Shown piece after piece: positions 8,933-17,226 of a stretch of DNA of 44,999 bases (position 1 is its first letter; every line of letters begins with the position of its first letter). A program made the position numbers and the translations under genes. The stretch comes from Lachnoclostridium sp. (GTDB taxonomy: Bacteria; Bacillota_A; Clostridia; Lachnospirales; Lachnospiraceae): contig SVDR01000010.1 of assembly GCA_015057755.1 (NCBI GenBank), positions 1 through 44,999 of the forward strand. The letters are read 5' to 3'. The notes beneath the pieces were generated by a model. That model was not told the DNA's origin, made no database searches, and saw only the letters and a list, made by a program, of their open reading frames with translations.

Positions 8933-8954
8933 CAAATAATCAAGAAAAAAAGAA

Positions 8955-8984
8955 AAGGCTGAAATCTCGAAAGATTTCAGCCTT
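8955..8984 (-). terminator. tRNA-Trp terminator
   Basis: 13-bp perfect stem AAGGCTGAAATCT / AGATTTCAGCCTT with a four-base loop, followed on the minus strand by a T-rich run. Confidence 0.92.
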
Positions 8985-8987
8985 AAA

Positions 8988-9058
8988 CAGGGGATGAGGG
9001 ATTCGAACCCCCATTAACGGTTTTGGAGACCGTTGCTCTGCCGTTGAACTAATCCCCT
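8988..9058 (-). tRNA. tRNA-Trp (CCA anticodon)
   Basis: 71 bases fold as a cloverleaf: acceptor AGGGGAT/ATCCCCT, D stem GTTC/GAGC, anticodon stem ACGGT/ACCGT with loop CTCCAAA, T arm with TTCGAAT. The discriminator base is G, as expected for tRNA-Trp. The 3' CCA is not encoded. Single gene with its own promoter and terminator. Confidence 0.96.
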
Positions 9059-9088
9059 ATGCATTTCGCATTTCCTCAACGCTCGTTT

Positions 9089-9117
9089 ATATTAACACGG
9101 GAAATGCAAAATGTCAA
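9089..9117 (-). promoter_or_regulatory. tRNA-Trp promoter
   Basis: TTGACA, 17 bases, TAATAT with a TGT extension. An inverted repeat GCATTTCC...GGAAATGC flanks the -10 box. Confidence 0.78.
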
Positions 9118-9153
9118 CAGTAATTTTCAAAAAAGTTTAAACAAATTATACAA

Positions 9154-10527
9154 CTAAATCAATCCGATGGCCTCGCGCACATTATCAACACCAATCAATC
9201 GAATTCTGGTCTCTCCCTTCATCTTTTCCAGATTGGCTTTCGGAAGTACACAAGTAGTAAAGCCCATCTTGATCGCCTCAGCCACACGCTGGGATGCCTG
9301 GGATACACCGCGCACCTCGCCGGACAGTCCGACTTCGCCAAAGATCAGCATCCCCGGATCCACCTCACGGTTTTTGTAACTGGACACCAATGCCATTACC
9401 ACTGCCAGATCCAGGGCAGGTTCATTCATCTTCATGCCGCCTGCAATGTTCACGTAGGCATCGTACCGGCTCATGGCATATCCGCATCGTTTCTCAAGAA
9501 TCGCCAGCAGAATATTGATGCGGTTGTAATCCACACCGTTTGCCGTTCGTCTTGCCATACCAAAATTAGTCTCAGCCACAAGTGCCTGAACTTCCAGCAG
9601 CAGCGGTCTTGTTCCCTCAAGTGCACAGGAAACAACAGCTCCTGAAGCATTTTTAGGTCTTCCGGAAATCATCATCTCCGATGGGTTCTTGACTTCTGCC
9701 AAACCTTTCTCCTGCATCTCAAAGACACCGATTTCATTGGTAGACCCAAAACGATTCTTCACCGCACGCAAAATACGGTAGGAATCGTTGCGGTCACCTT
9801 CAAAATACAGTACCGTATCCACCATATGCTCTAACACGCGAGGACCTGCCACAACTCCTTCTTTCGTCACATGACCCACGATAAAAATTGTGATTCCCAA
9901 TCCCTTGGCAATCTGCATCAAAAGATTGGTCGATTCTCTTACCTGGCTGACACTTCCCGGTGCAGACGTAATATCTTCCCGGTACATGGTCTGAATCGAA
10001 TCGATGATCACCACATCCGGCTTACCTTCTTCAATAGAGCCTGCGATCATATCCAGATTTGTCTCGGATAGGAAATACAGTTCCCCATCAATGGAACCAA
10101 TACGATTTGCACGCATTTTGATCTGCTTTAAGGATTCCTCTCCTGAAATGTACAGTACTTTCTTCGCTGAATGGGCCAGATTTCTGCACACCTGCAAGAG
10201 CAGCGTGGATTTTCCGATACCCGGATCTCCACCTACCAGAACAAGACTGCCTTTTACAATTCCGCTTCCCAGTACACGGTCCAATTCTCCAAATCCGGTT
10301 GTCGTACGATCCTGATCTTCAATGGAAATATCTGAAATACGGACTGGGGCAGCACCCCGTCCCGGAATACGAATTTTATCCACAGCCTGTGCTTTCTTAT
10401 CTGAAACTACAGGCTCTTCTACGAATGAATTCCATTCCTTGCACGCCGGACACTGCCCCATCCATTTTCCGGATTCATAGCCGCATTCTTTGCAGAAAAA
10501 TACAAGATTATTTTTTGCCTTTGCCAC
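9154..10527 (-). CDS. radA: DNA repair protein RadA/Sms
   Basis: 457 residues, standard length. N-terminal zinc finger FFCKECGYESGKWMGQCPAC, RecA-like ATPase with GGDPGIGKSTLLLQ, the RadA-specific KNRFG motif (AVKNRFGSTNEIG), and a C-terminal Lon-protease-like domain. It drives branch migration during recombination. The start is GTG at 10527 behind AAGGGA. It is the last gene of the clpC operon, 15 bases after the preceding gene, an order common in Firmicutes. Confidence 0.96.
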   Translation of the reverse strand: MAKAKNNLVFFCKECGYESGKWMGQCPACKEWNSFVEEPVVSDKKAQAVDKIRIPGRGAAPVRISDISIEDQDRTTTGFGELDRVLGSGIVKGSLVLVGGDPGIGKSTLLLQVCRNLAHSAKKVLYISGEESLKQIKMRANRIGSIDGELYFLSETNLDMIAGSIEEGKPDVVIIDSIQTMYREDITSAPGSVSQVRESTNLLMQIAKGLGITIFIVGHVTKEGVVAGPRVLEHMVDTVLYFEGDRNDSYRILRAVKNRFGSTNEIGVFEMQEKGLAEVKNPSEMMISGRPKNASGAVVSCALEGTRPLLLEVQALVAETNFGMARRTANGVDYNRINILLAILEKRCGYAMSRYDAYVNIAGGMKMNEPALDLAVVMALVSSYKNREVDPGMLIFGEVGLSGEVRGVSQASQRVAEAIKMGFTTCVLPKANLEKMKGETRIRLIGVDNVREAIGLI

Positions 10528-10542
10528 TATCTGATCCCTTTC

Positions 10543-10956
10543 TTATTTACGAACTACCTTTACGCTGATATCTTTTCCCTCGGAAAGCTCCACGGAAAGG
10601 CTTAATTTGCCACTCATATTGGTCTTCATGCCACCAACTGCAACGCCGTCTGTGAATACTTCATATTCCATATCATCTTCTAACTGGATCGTAATCTGTG
10701 CATCCTTTGCACCGGATACAGTGAATGTTACCTCAGTATTCTTCACACAGAAATTGCTTACCGCTGTTCCCGGAACGGACTCGTACACAAACATACCGTT
10801 TCTTTCCAGCTTTGTAATCTCATGGAATGTTTTCACTTTATAAAGATCGCCATCATGCTCATAATCCTCTAATTTGGACTTAACATCCAGCATGTAATTA
10901 CCAAAGCTAATGGAACCGTTTTCCTCTGTGCGGATTAATTCGTTGATTACTGACAT
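10543..10956 (-). CDS. Conserved small protein between clpC and radA, function unknown
   Basis: 137 residues, acidic, beta-rich by eye, no signal peptide or membrane segment. It starts MSVINELIRTEENGSISFGN and ends in a repeated-strand region (MSGKLSLSVELSEGKDISVK). I recall similar Lachnospiraceae proteins carrying the database name endosialidase, but I see no glycosidase motif and do not adopt it. The open frame extends to 11019, but GGAGA precedes the ATG at 10956. Its place in the clpC operon suggests a role or co-expression with stress proteins. Confidence 0.7.
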   Translation of the reverse strand: MSVINELIRTEENGSISFGNYMLDVKSKLEDYEHDGDLYKVKTFHEITKLERNGMFVYESVPGTAVSNFCVKNTEVTFTVSGAKDAQITIQLEDDMEYEVFTDGVAVGGMKTNMSGKLSLSVELSEGKDISVKVVRK

Positions 10957-10982
10957 AATACTTAGTCTCCTTTTGTGTGTTG

Positions 10983-11014
10983 CGCGGGTCTTCCTAGTGC
11001 TTGGAGAACCCGCG
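10983..11014 (-). other. Strong intercistronic hairpin without T-tract
   Basis: Stem of about 12 bp (CGCGGG core) between clpC and the next gene. The minus strand continues GCAACACAC instead of a T run, so it is unlikely to be a standard terminator; an mRNA processing or stability element is possible. Confidence 0.6.
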
Positions 11015-11036
11015 ATCATTCTGCTTTTGGGTACTT

Positions 11037-13523
11037 TTATTTTACCACAATTTCGTCTGCTTTTCTAGACGTTTGTGAATGGCGGGCCGAAAATTTGAGC
11101 TGACCATCTTTCAGAACGATCTTCACGGAATCGCCCTCACGAACACGGCCTTCCAGCACCGCTTCCGCAAGTTTATCCTCCACCATCTGCTGGATCGTAC
11201 GTTTCAGCGGTCTTGCACCGTATTTCTCATCGTAGCCCTTATCTACCAAAAATTCTTTCACATCATCCCCGGCATTTAAGCGGATGGACATCTGCTGTTT
11301 AGTGCGTTTTCCAACCGAATTCAGCATGATCGTTACAATTTCCTTCATATGACTCTTATTCAGCGGATGGAATACGATGATCTCGTCAATACGGTTCAGG
11401 AATTCCGGTTTGAATAAACGCTTCACTTCATCCATGACACCATTCTTCATGCGGTTATACTTTGCCTGTTCATCGTCCTGAGATGCGAAACCAAGGAGTT
11501 TTGGTGCAATGATGTTTTCCGCGCCTGCGTTGGAAGTCATGATCACAACCGTATTTTTAAAATCAATCTTGTGTCCCTGTGAATCCGTAATGTGACCATC
11601 ATCTAACATCTGAAGGAGAATATTGAACACATCCGGATGGGCTTTTTCAACTTCGTCAAACAAAACAACAGAATACGGATTTCTGCGCACCTTTTCACTA
11701 AGCTGTCCGCCGCCTTCAAATCCCACATAGCCAGGCGGTGAGCCAATCATCTTGGATACACTGTGCTTCTCCATATATTCAGACATATCCACACGGATCA
11801 GAGCATTTTCTGTTCCGAACATGGCTTCTGCCAGCGCTTTACAAAGCTCTGTTTTACCAACACCAGTCGGACCAAGGAATAAGAAGGAACCGATCGGACG
11901 TTTTGGATCCTTTAATCCTACACGACCACGGCGGATTGCTTTGGAAACAGCCACAACGGCTTCCTCCTGCCCGACCACGCGCTCGTGAAGAATGGACTCC
12001 AGTCTCAGCAGACGTTCCGTCTCTTCTTCTTTTAATTTGCTGACCGGAATCTTAGTCCAGCCGGATACGACATCTGCAATTTCGTCTTCATCGACAAACA
12101 GCGCTTTGGAACGTTTTTCTTCTTCCCACGCCTCCTGTAATTTCTTGATCTTCTCGCGTTTTTTCTCCTGTTTCTTCTTAATCTCACCGGCCTCTTCATA
12201 AGCTTCGGATTTGATCGCTTCTTCTTTCTCTTTTTCCAGAGCCTTGATATCGGCTTCCAACTCTTTCAGCCCTTTTGGCTCTACGAAAACAGTCAGACGC
12301 ACCTTAGACGCCGCTTCGTCAATCAGGTCAATGGCCTTATCCGGAAGGAACCGATCATTAATATAACGAGAGGACATCTGAACGGCTGCCTTGATCGCCT
12401 CATCTGTGATGGTCACTTTGTGGTGCTCCTCATACTTCGAACGAAGTCCCTTTAAGATCGCAATCGCCTCTTCTTCTGTCGGCTCTTCCACCGTTACCGG
12501 CTGGAAACGACGCTCCAATGCAGGATCTTTTTCAATATATTTGCGGTACTCATCAATCGTTGTTGCTCCGATAAGCTGAATCTCTCCACGAGCCAGAGAC
12601 GGTTTCATAATATTGGACGCATCCAATGCACCTTCTGCTCCTCCGGCTCCGATGATCGTATGAATTTCATCAATAAACAGCAGTACATTTCCTGCTTCAC
12701 TGACTTCCTTTAATACATTTTTGATTCTCTCTTCAAATTCTCCGCGGTATTTGGAACCTGCCACCATTCCGGAAAGGTCCATAATGACTACGCGTTTTCC
12801 CTTGATCGTCTCCGGAACCGTACCGGCTGCGATCATCTGTGCAAGTCCTTCTGTGACTGCGGTTTTGCCGACACCCGGTTCACCGATCAGACACGGATTG
12901 TTTTTTGTCCTGCGGCTCAATATCTGGATCACTCGCTGAATTTCTTTTTCACGGCCGATAACCGGATCCAGTTTTCCCTGTCTTGCAAGTTCTGTCAGGT
13001 CACGGCTGTATTCATCCAGTGTTGGAGTTGCAGCTCCGGAACCTTTTCCCTGACGGTTCTGGGTAAATTCTTCTTTTCCCGCAGCTCCGTCTTCTCCCAT
13101 AGCAGAAAGAAGATCAATATATATCTTTTGAATATTGATGTTCAGTGTATTGAGCAAACGGATTGCCACACAATCTGATTCTTTTAACAATGCCATTAAA
13201 ATATGCTCTGTTCCGATCAAAGGCGCACGAAAACGCACAGCTTCACGGTAACTGTTTTCCAGCACATGTCTGGCACTCGGGGTATACCCCTCTTTTTCAC
13301 GAAGTTTTGTATTCTGATAAGAGGAAACCAGTTTCTGAACCAGCTCCAGCACACGCTCTAACTTCACATCGTTAGCTTCCAGCACCTTCGCAGCCGTTCC
13401 GCTTCCCTCCTCGATCAGTCCAACAAGGAGATGCTCCGTTCCGATCGTTCTGGAACCCAGATCTTCCGCAGCTTCGCCTGCCAGACCCAGAGCTTCCTTG
13501 GCTTTTTCTGTATATCGTTCCAT
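11037..13523 (-). CDS. clpC: ATP-dependent Clp protease ATP-binding subunit ClpC
   Basis: 828 residues. Two N-terminal Clp repeats (about 1-145), AAA1 with GEPGVGKT, a UVR-type middle domain rich in Lys/Glu (about 410-480), and AAA2 with GPTGVGKTE. It unfolds proteins for ClpP and in Bacilli works with the McsB adaptor/kinase. The glutamates known to bind phosphoarginine in Bacillus subtilis ClpC (both in GTEH motifs) are kept here as E30 and E106. AGGAGG overlaps the end of mcsB, implying coupled translation. Confidence 0.97.
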   Translation of the reverse strand: MERYTEKAKEALGLAGEAAEDLGSRTIGTEHLLVGLIEEGSGTAAKVLEANDVKLERVLELVQKLVSSYQNTKLREKEGYTPSARHVLENSYREAVRFRAPLIGTEHILMALLKESDCVAIRLLNTLNINIQKIYIDLLSAMGEDGAAGKEEFTQNRQGKGSGAATPTLDEYSRDLTELARQGKLDPVIGREKEIQRVIQILSRRTKNNPCLIGEPGVGKTAVTEGLAQMIAAGTVPETIKGKRVVIMDLSGMVAGSKYRGEFEERIKNVLKEVSEAGNVLLFIDEIHTIIGAGGAEGALDASNIMKPSLARGEIQLIGATTIDEYRKYIEKDPALERRFQPVTVEEPTEEEAIAILKGLRSKYEEHHKVTITDEAIKAAVQMSSRYINDRFLPDKAIDLIDEAASKVRLTVFVEPKGLKELEADIKALEKEKEEAIKSEAYEEAGEIKKKQEKKREKIKKLQEAWEEEKRSKALFVDEDEIADVVSGWTKIPVSKLKEEETERLLRLESILHERVVGQEEAVVAVSKAIRRGRVGLKDPKRPIGSFLFLGPTGVGKTELCKALAEAMFGTENALIRVDMSEYMEKHSVSKMIGSPPGYVGFEGGGQLSEKVRRNPYSVVLFDEVEKAHPDVFNILLQMLDDGHITDSQGHKIDFKNTVVIMTSNAGAENIIAPKLLGFASQDDEQAKYNRMKNGVMDEVKRLFKPEFLNRIDEIIVFHPLNKSHMKEIVTIMLNSVGKRTKQQMSIRLNAGDDVKEFLVDKGYDEKYGARPLKRTIQQMVEDKLAEAVLEGRVREGDSVKIVLKDGQLKFSARHSQTSRKADEIVVK

Positions 13524-13543
13524 AAATTCTGTCCATCCTCCTG

Positions 13544-14581
13544 TTATCGGATTTCCGGAAGGTTCCCGCGCAGATAATCCGCACGCGCCACATCCAATTC
13601 TTCTTTATTGAGCGGTCTGTCCGCATGACTCATAATATTAGCCGTCTGTGCTCCCAGCATCAGTTCATATACGGAGCATGGCTCTTTTGTTTCTATGATC
13701 CCTGTTGAAATTCCAAACATCAACTGGGATAAAAATTCCATCGAGTCTTTTCTTGATAATCTTCTGGCATATTTTAACACACCGTAGGATTTATATGCTT
13801 CATCCTTGCACACAATCTCGTGATGTTTCAATGCTTCCCTTCTCAGACGACGCTCCTGCAGTGCCAGCTCCATCGCTGCTTTGCCGACCAGATCAATGAT
13901 ATCCTTCTCCGTCTGTCCCAGTGTCTTTTGATTGGATACACGGTACAGGGAACCATAGTTTTCATTTCCTTCTCCATATACACCGCGAACCGTCGTTCCA
14001 AACCGTCCCATATCAGCCACCAGACTGTTAAAATTCTTTTTTCTGGAAAGCATAGGCAGATGAACGATCACAGATGCCCGGAGTCCGGTTCCCACATTGG
14101 TCGGAAACGCAGTCAGATAACCGTATTTTTCATCGAATGCATAATCAAACTGCTCTCCTATATAATCATCGACACTGTTTACCTTTTTAAAACATTCCGC
14201 CAGCTTCATTCCTTTTTCCAGCACCTGGATCCTCACATGGTCATCTCCATTGATCGTAATTCCGATCCTCTCGTCTTCCGATAAAACCAGTCCGCCCACA
14301 TCTTTCTTTTTTAAGATCCCGCGGTTTAAAACCTTTCGTTCCACGAGCGATGCCTTCTCCAGATCGGTCATCTGATGCAGATATGCATAGCGATAGGAAG
14401 CTTTTTCCTTTTTCCCAAGATCCTGCAGTCCTCCCATCAGTCTGGCAGTCAGTTCCATACTTTGGTCTTTTGTCATCTTTTCCGGGAACGGATACTCGGC
14501 CCAGTTTCTTACCAGACGTACCTTACTGTATACCACACTGGAATCTGTATATTCCGGTACTTCATACCATTTTGCCATCAT
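13544..14581 (-). CDS. mcsB: Protein-arginine kinase McsB, divergent active site
   Basis: 345 residues, usual length. McsB phosphorylates arginines of damaged proteins and marks them for ClpC. The fold is recognisable from VRLVRN, GYLTAFPTNVGTGLRAS, VRGVYGEGNENYGSLYRVSNQ and the C-terminal YKSYGVLKYARRLS. Compared with the Bacillus protein as I remember it, SSRIRLARN is SKVRLVRN (K20), NEEDH is NGDDH (112-113), and CPTN is FPTN (F159). Two adjacent ATGs (14581, 14578) overlap the mcsA stop; either may be used. Confidence 0.9.
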   Translation of the reverse strand: MMAKWYEVPEYTDSSVVYSKVRLVRNWAEYPFPEKMTKDQSMELTARLMGGLQDLGKKEKASYRYAYLHQMTDLEKASLVERKVLNRGILKKKDVGGLVLSEDERIGITINGDDHVRIQVLEKGMKLAECFKKVNSVDDYIGEQFDYAFDEKYGYLTAFPTNVGTGLRASVIVHLPMLSRKKNFNSLVADMGRFGTTVRGVYGEGNENYGSLYRVSNQKTLGQTEKDIIDLVGKAAMELALQERRLRREALKHHEIVCKDEAYKSYGVLKYARRLSRKDSMEFLSQLMFGISTGIIETKEPCSVYELMLGAQTANIMSHADRPLNKEELDVARADYLRGNLPEIR

Positions 14582-15174
14582 TCGTTCTCCTCTTTTAAAC
14601 TGCGGATCGCATCGCGCAGGACTGCTGCTTCTTCATAATCTTCTCGTCTGAGTGCGTCCTTGATCCTCGCCTGAAGAAGTCGGATCTGCTCTTCTCTGGT
14701 AAGCTCAGGAAGCTTTGATGCGCTGTCTTCCTGTCCTCCGGATCCATTGATCTCTTCCTCCGCACGCGCCTGGGCTTTCGCAGCTTCCTCTCGCAGCACA
14801 TGCTCCGGGCGTTTTCCAACGTGACGGTCACTGCCCTGCAAATGACGAATGTTTTCACCCAATAAAGGGCCAAACACACTATAGCAGTCTGCACAGCCAA
14901 AACGACTGGTCTCCACAAAACTTTCATACGTTGTTCCACAATTTGGGCAGACTACTTCTGCAAATCTGCCGTCCTTTTTTTCGGTATCCTGAATTCCGAG
15001 AAGACCGGAAAGCAGGCTGGCAAGAGATATCTCGCCCTCAAACATCGCCGAGAACGGTCCGATATCCAACTGAGATGCACAGGCTCCGCAGAGATTGTGC
15101 TCCGTCTTCACACCGTTCACGACTTCTACATATTTCACGGTCGCTTCCCGTTTCTTACACTGCTCGCAAAGCAT
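14578..15174 (-). CDS. mcsA: McsA, zinc-finger activator of McsB
   Basis: 198 residues. Two pairs of CxxC motifs (LCEQCKKREA...LCGAC, then VVCPNCG...GCADC) and a C-terminal UVR motif (LLQARIKDALRREDYEEAA). In Bacilli it binds and activates McsB. AAGGAGG stands before the ATG at 15174, so the upstream extension of the open frame is not used. The ribosome site overlaps the end of the GntR-type gene, and the stop overlaps mcsB. Confidence 0.93.
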   Translation of the reverse strand: MLCEQCKKREATVKYVEVVNGVKTEHNLCGACASQLDIGPFSAMFEGEISLASLLSGLLGIQDTEKKDGRFAEVVCPNCGTTYESFVETSRFGCADCYSVFGPLLGENIRHLQGSDRHVGKRPEHVLREEAAKAQARAEEEINGSGGQEDSASKLPELTREEQIRLLQARIKDALRREDYEEAAVLRDAIRSLKEENE

Positions 15175-15185
15175 CTTGCTCCTCC

Positions 15186-15563
15186 TTATAACCGTCCGCA
15201 AAATTCATCATAAATCTGATCCACCAGTGCGTGTACCTCTGCTCTGGAAACATCTTTACAGATTCCTCTCGCAATGATCAGCGCCAAATTTTGTTTCATT
15301 TCGTTTAACGCACGCAATTTATCCATATCTAAGGCAACAACAGCACCGCGTCTTCGATCAAGGCGGAGAAATCCCTCCTGCCTTAAAACAGCATATGCTT
15401 TATTGACCGTATGCATGTTAATTCCTATCTCATCTGCCAGCTGGCGCACGGACGGCAGGCTGTCTCCCTCGTGCAGCACTTCTGTGGCAATGCCCATGAT
15501 GATCTGATTGCAGAGCTGGACATATAGAGCTTCTTCACTGTTAAAATCAATTTTAAGTATCAT
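15186..15563 (-). CDS. GntR-family regulator, YtrA subgroup, heading the clpC operon
   Basis: 125 residues, the short YtrA form: a winged helix-turn-helix (LPSVRQLADEIGINMHTVNK, about residues 35-55) followed by a small helical tail and no large ligand domain. The ATG at 15563 is preceded by GGTGA; the frame further upstream would cross the promoter. It occupies the position where Bacilli carry ctsR, directly before mcsA, so repression of its own operon is the likely role. YtrA proteins usually respond to cell-envelope or antibiotic stress; the signal here is unknown. Confidence 0.88.
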   Translation of the reverse strand: MILKIDFNSEEALYVQLCNQIIMGIATEVLHEGDSLPSVRQLADEIGINMHTVNKAYAVLRQEGFLRLDRRRGAVVALDMDKLRALNEMKQNLALIIARGICKDVSRAEVHALVDQIYDEFCGRL

Positions 15564-15602
15564 CACTTCACCGTCTTTCGTTGTTTGAGTTGTTTTGTTT
15601 GT

Positions 15603-15614
15603 TATAGTTCTATA
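15603..15614 (-). promoter_or_regulatory. Candidate operator of the GntR-type regulator
   Basis: Perfect palindrome TATAG-TT-CTATA, flanked by GT and GTAAC, overlapping the -10 box of the operon promoter. Autorepression is inferred from position only. Confidence 0.5.
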
Positions 15615-15640
15615 GTAACAGTTCAAACAAGATCCGTCAA
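15612..15640 (-). promoter_or_regulatory. Promoter of the GntR-mcsA-mcsB-clpC operon
   Basis: TTGACG, 17 bases, TACTAT with a TGT extension. I see no CtsR heptad repeat (GGTCAAA tandem) near it. Confidence 0.8.
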
Positions 15641-15673
15641 GTTCCAATGTCTGGCTCTACTCTTGATTCATAG

Positions 15674-17047
15674 TTATGACTCTGATGGATCTCCGCAGAT
15701 TCCGATAAAAATGATTCTACCGTTATTCTTTACTGTATAAAGAAACGGGCGGTCTAAGATCATCTCGGCTTCGTCTTTTGGCATTGCAGCTCCACAGAAC
15801 ATGATTTCCGTAAATGCAGCACCCTCCACACCGTCCTCGTCAATTCCCAGATGTGCATTCTGCTTCACAGACGACAGAAAGACCGGCTCCTGGTTTGTGA
15901 TCCCACTAAAATCAGCTGCCTCCGAAAAAGCCTGCTCCATCCCCAGCTCTTTCAGCATATCAGCCAGAGACAGCTCACTTCCATAGGAGAATTTTGGAAC
16001 TTTCCAGATGACCTTTCCGGATATATACTCCCGATCTCCATTTAGCATCTGCTCCAAAGCTTTCGCATCCCGAACCAGTTCATAGACACTGACACCCTCA
16101 TCCGGAAGATAAAATGTCATAGTGCCATTTTTTAATGAAAGAGAAGATTCTGTATAATTATCTCCTCTCCGGAATCCATGAGAGCCCATACTCATGTTCA
16201 TAAAATCACAGGAAATCTGTGTTCCGTCTTCGCAAGTGAATCGATCCTCTTTCGTTTCTTCCTTATCAAAACGATTGACCCACTCATCATAAAAATAAAT
16301 CGTATTGATGATAGAGAGAACGGTATCCGCGCTCGCCGGTTCTGCTTTCTGCTCGATCAAACCATTGGTTCGCTCCAGAATCCACTCTGCTTTCACTTCT
16401 GCCACTTGCTGAGACTGCAGATCCCCGGTAAAAATATCGGTATAAAAATTCTCTGCTCCGCCATTTGCAAAAGATTCTTTTAGTTCTAGTGTATCGTCTG
16501 CCCAAAGGGAATTCGCGATCGTCAGCATATAACGACTTTCCGTATCGTACTCTCCCCATTCATTTGGTTTATTATTTTCCTCATTGGCAACATGATACAA
16601 TGCTTCAAACGATGCTTTACAATCAGTTGTCAACGCCTCTAACGTCTCATATCCGAGAAGCTCCAGTATCTCCTCCTGGGTCGCACCTTCTGCTCCCGAG
16701 GCAGCAAGCGCCAGTGCATAATAAAGGCTGATCGGCGAATAAACGATATTGTCATTCTTACTTTTTAGCAATTCTGCAGCCGTCTCAACCGCAAATGTAT
16801 TATAAGCATCCGCAAATGTTTCTGTTAATTTCTGACGTTTTTCCCGGCTGTAATCCCAACGCGCGTCATCATCTTTAAAAACCGGCTCCTCCGGGTACAA
16901 AGCAGACGCCTGTCTTTTCACAGCGGAATTTATCCCCTGCATTTCCTCCGCACTTATATCCTTTTGCGTATTGGAACATCCGCTCAGCACCATTGCCATC
17001 AGGAGACTGCATACCGTGATTCCTGCCATTACTCTTCTTTTTTTCAT
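15674..17047 (-). CDS. Serpin-family protease inhibitor, lipoprotein
   Basis: 457 residues. A lipoprotein signal (MKKRRVMAGITVCSLLMAMV then LSGC) anchors it on the outer face of the membrane. A full serpin domain follows: NIVYSPISLYYALALAASGA, TIANSLWADD, INTIYFYDEWVNRF, and the C-terminal DRPFLYTVKNNGRIIFIG. The reactive loop hinge DEDGVEGAAFTEIM is small-residue-rich as in inhibitory serpins; by spacing, cleavage would fall near GAAM, suggesting an elastase-like target. The frame opens at 17119, but AAGGAGG precedes the ATG at 17047. Single gene. Confidence 0.93.
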   Translation of the reverse strand: MKKRRVMAGITVCSLLMAMVLSGCSNTQKDISAEEMQGINSAVKRQASALYPEEPVFKDDDARWDYSREKRQKLTETFADAYNTFAVETAAELLKSKNDNIVYSPISLYYALALAASGAEGATQEEILELLGYETLEALTTDCKASFEALYHVANEENNKPNEWGEYDTESRYMLTIANSLWADDTLELKESFANGGAENFYTDIFTGDLQSQQVAEVKAEWILERTNGLIEQKAEPASADTVLSIINTIYFYDEWVNRFDKEETKEDRFTCEDGTQISCDFMNMSMGSHGFRRGDNYTESSLSLKNGTMTFYLPDEGVSVYELVRDAKALEQMLNGDREYISGKVIWKVPKFSYGSELSLADMLKELGMEQAFSEAADFSGITNQEPVFLSSVKQNAHLGIDEDGVEGAAFTEIMFCGAAMPKDEAEMILDRPFLYTVKNNGRIIFIGICGDPSES

Positions 17048-17078
17048 ATACCATCCGCCTCCTTTTCTTTCTGCCATC

Positions 17079-17108
17079 ATTATATCATGGTCCCTCTGCT
17101 GCTCACAA
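17079..17108 (-). promoter_or_regulatory. Serpin gene promoter
   Basis: TTGTGA, 18 bases, TATAAT with a TGA extension. Confidence 0.65.
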
Positions 17109-17171
17109 TATTCAGACAAGAATCGTAAGTATTCTTAAACTTTTTGACAGCTTTTGTATCTATTTCTCCTC

Positions 17172-17200
17172 TTTTCATTTTCTAAAATATGCGATATAAT
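17172..17200 (+). promoter_or_regulatory. Candidate promoter of the small membrane protein gene
   Basis: TTTTCA, 17 bases, TATAAT, ending 26 bases before the TTG start. Confidence 0.5.
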
Positions 17201-17226
17201 AAACACAGTTTAAAGGAGGGATTCAT

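Noticed and set aside
10543..10956. Endosialidase annotation for the small gene after clpC
   Set aside because: No sialidase motif and too short for a glycosidase; kept as unknown.
15563..15660. CtsR operator at the mcsA-clpC operon
   Set aside because: No tandem GGTCAAA heptads were found in the promoter region.
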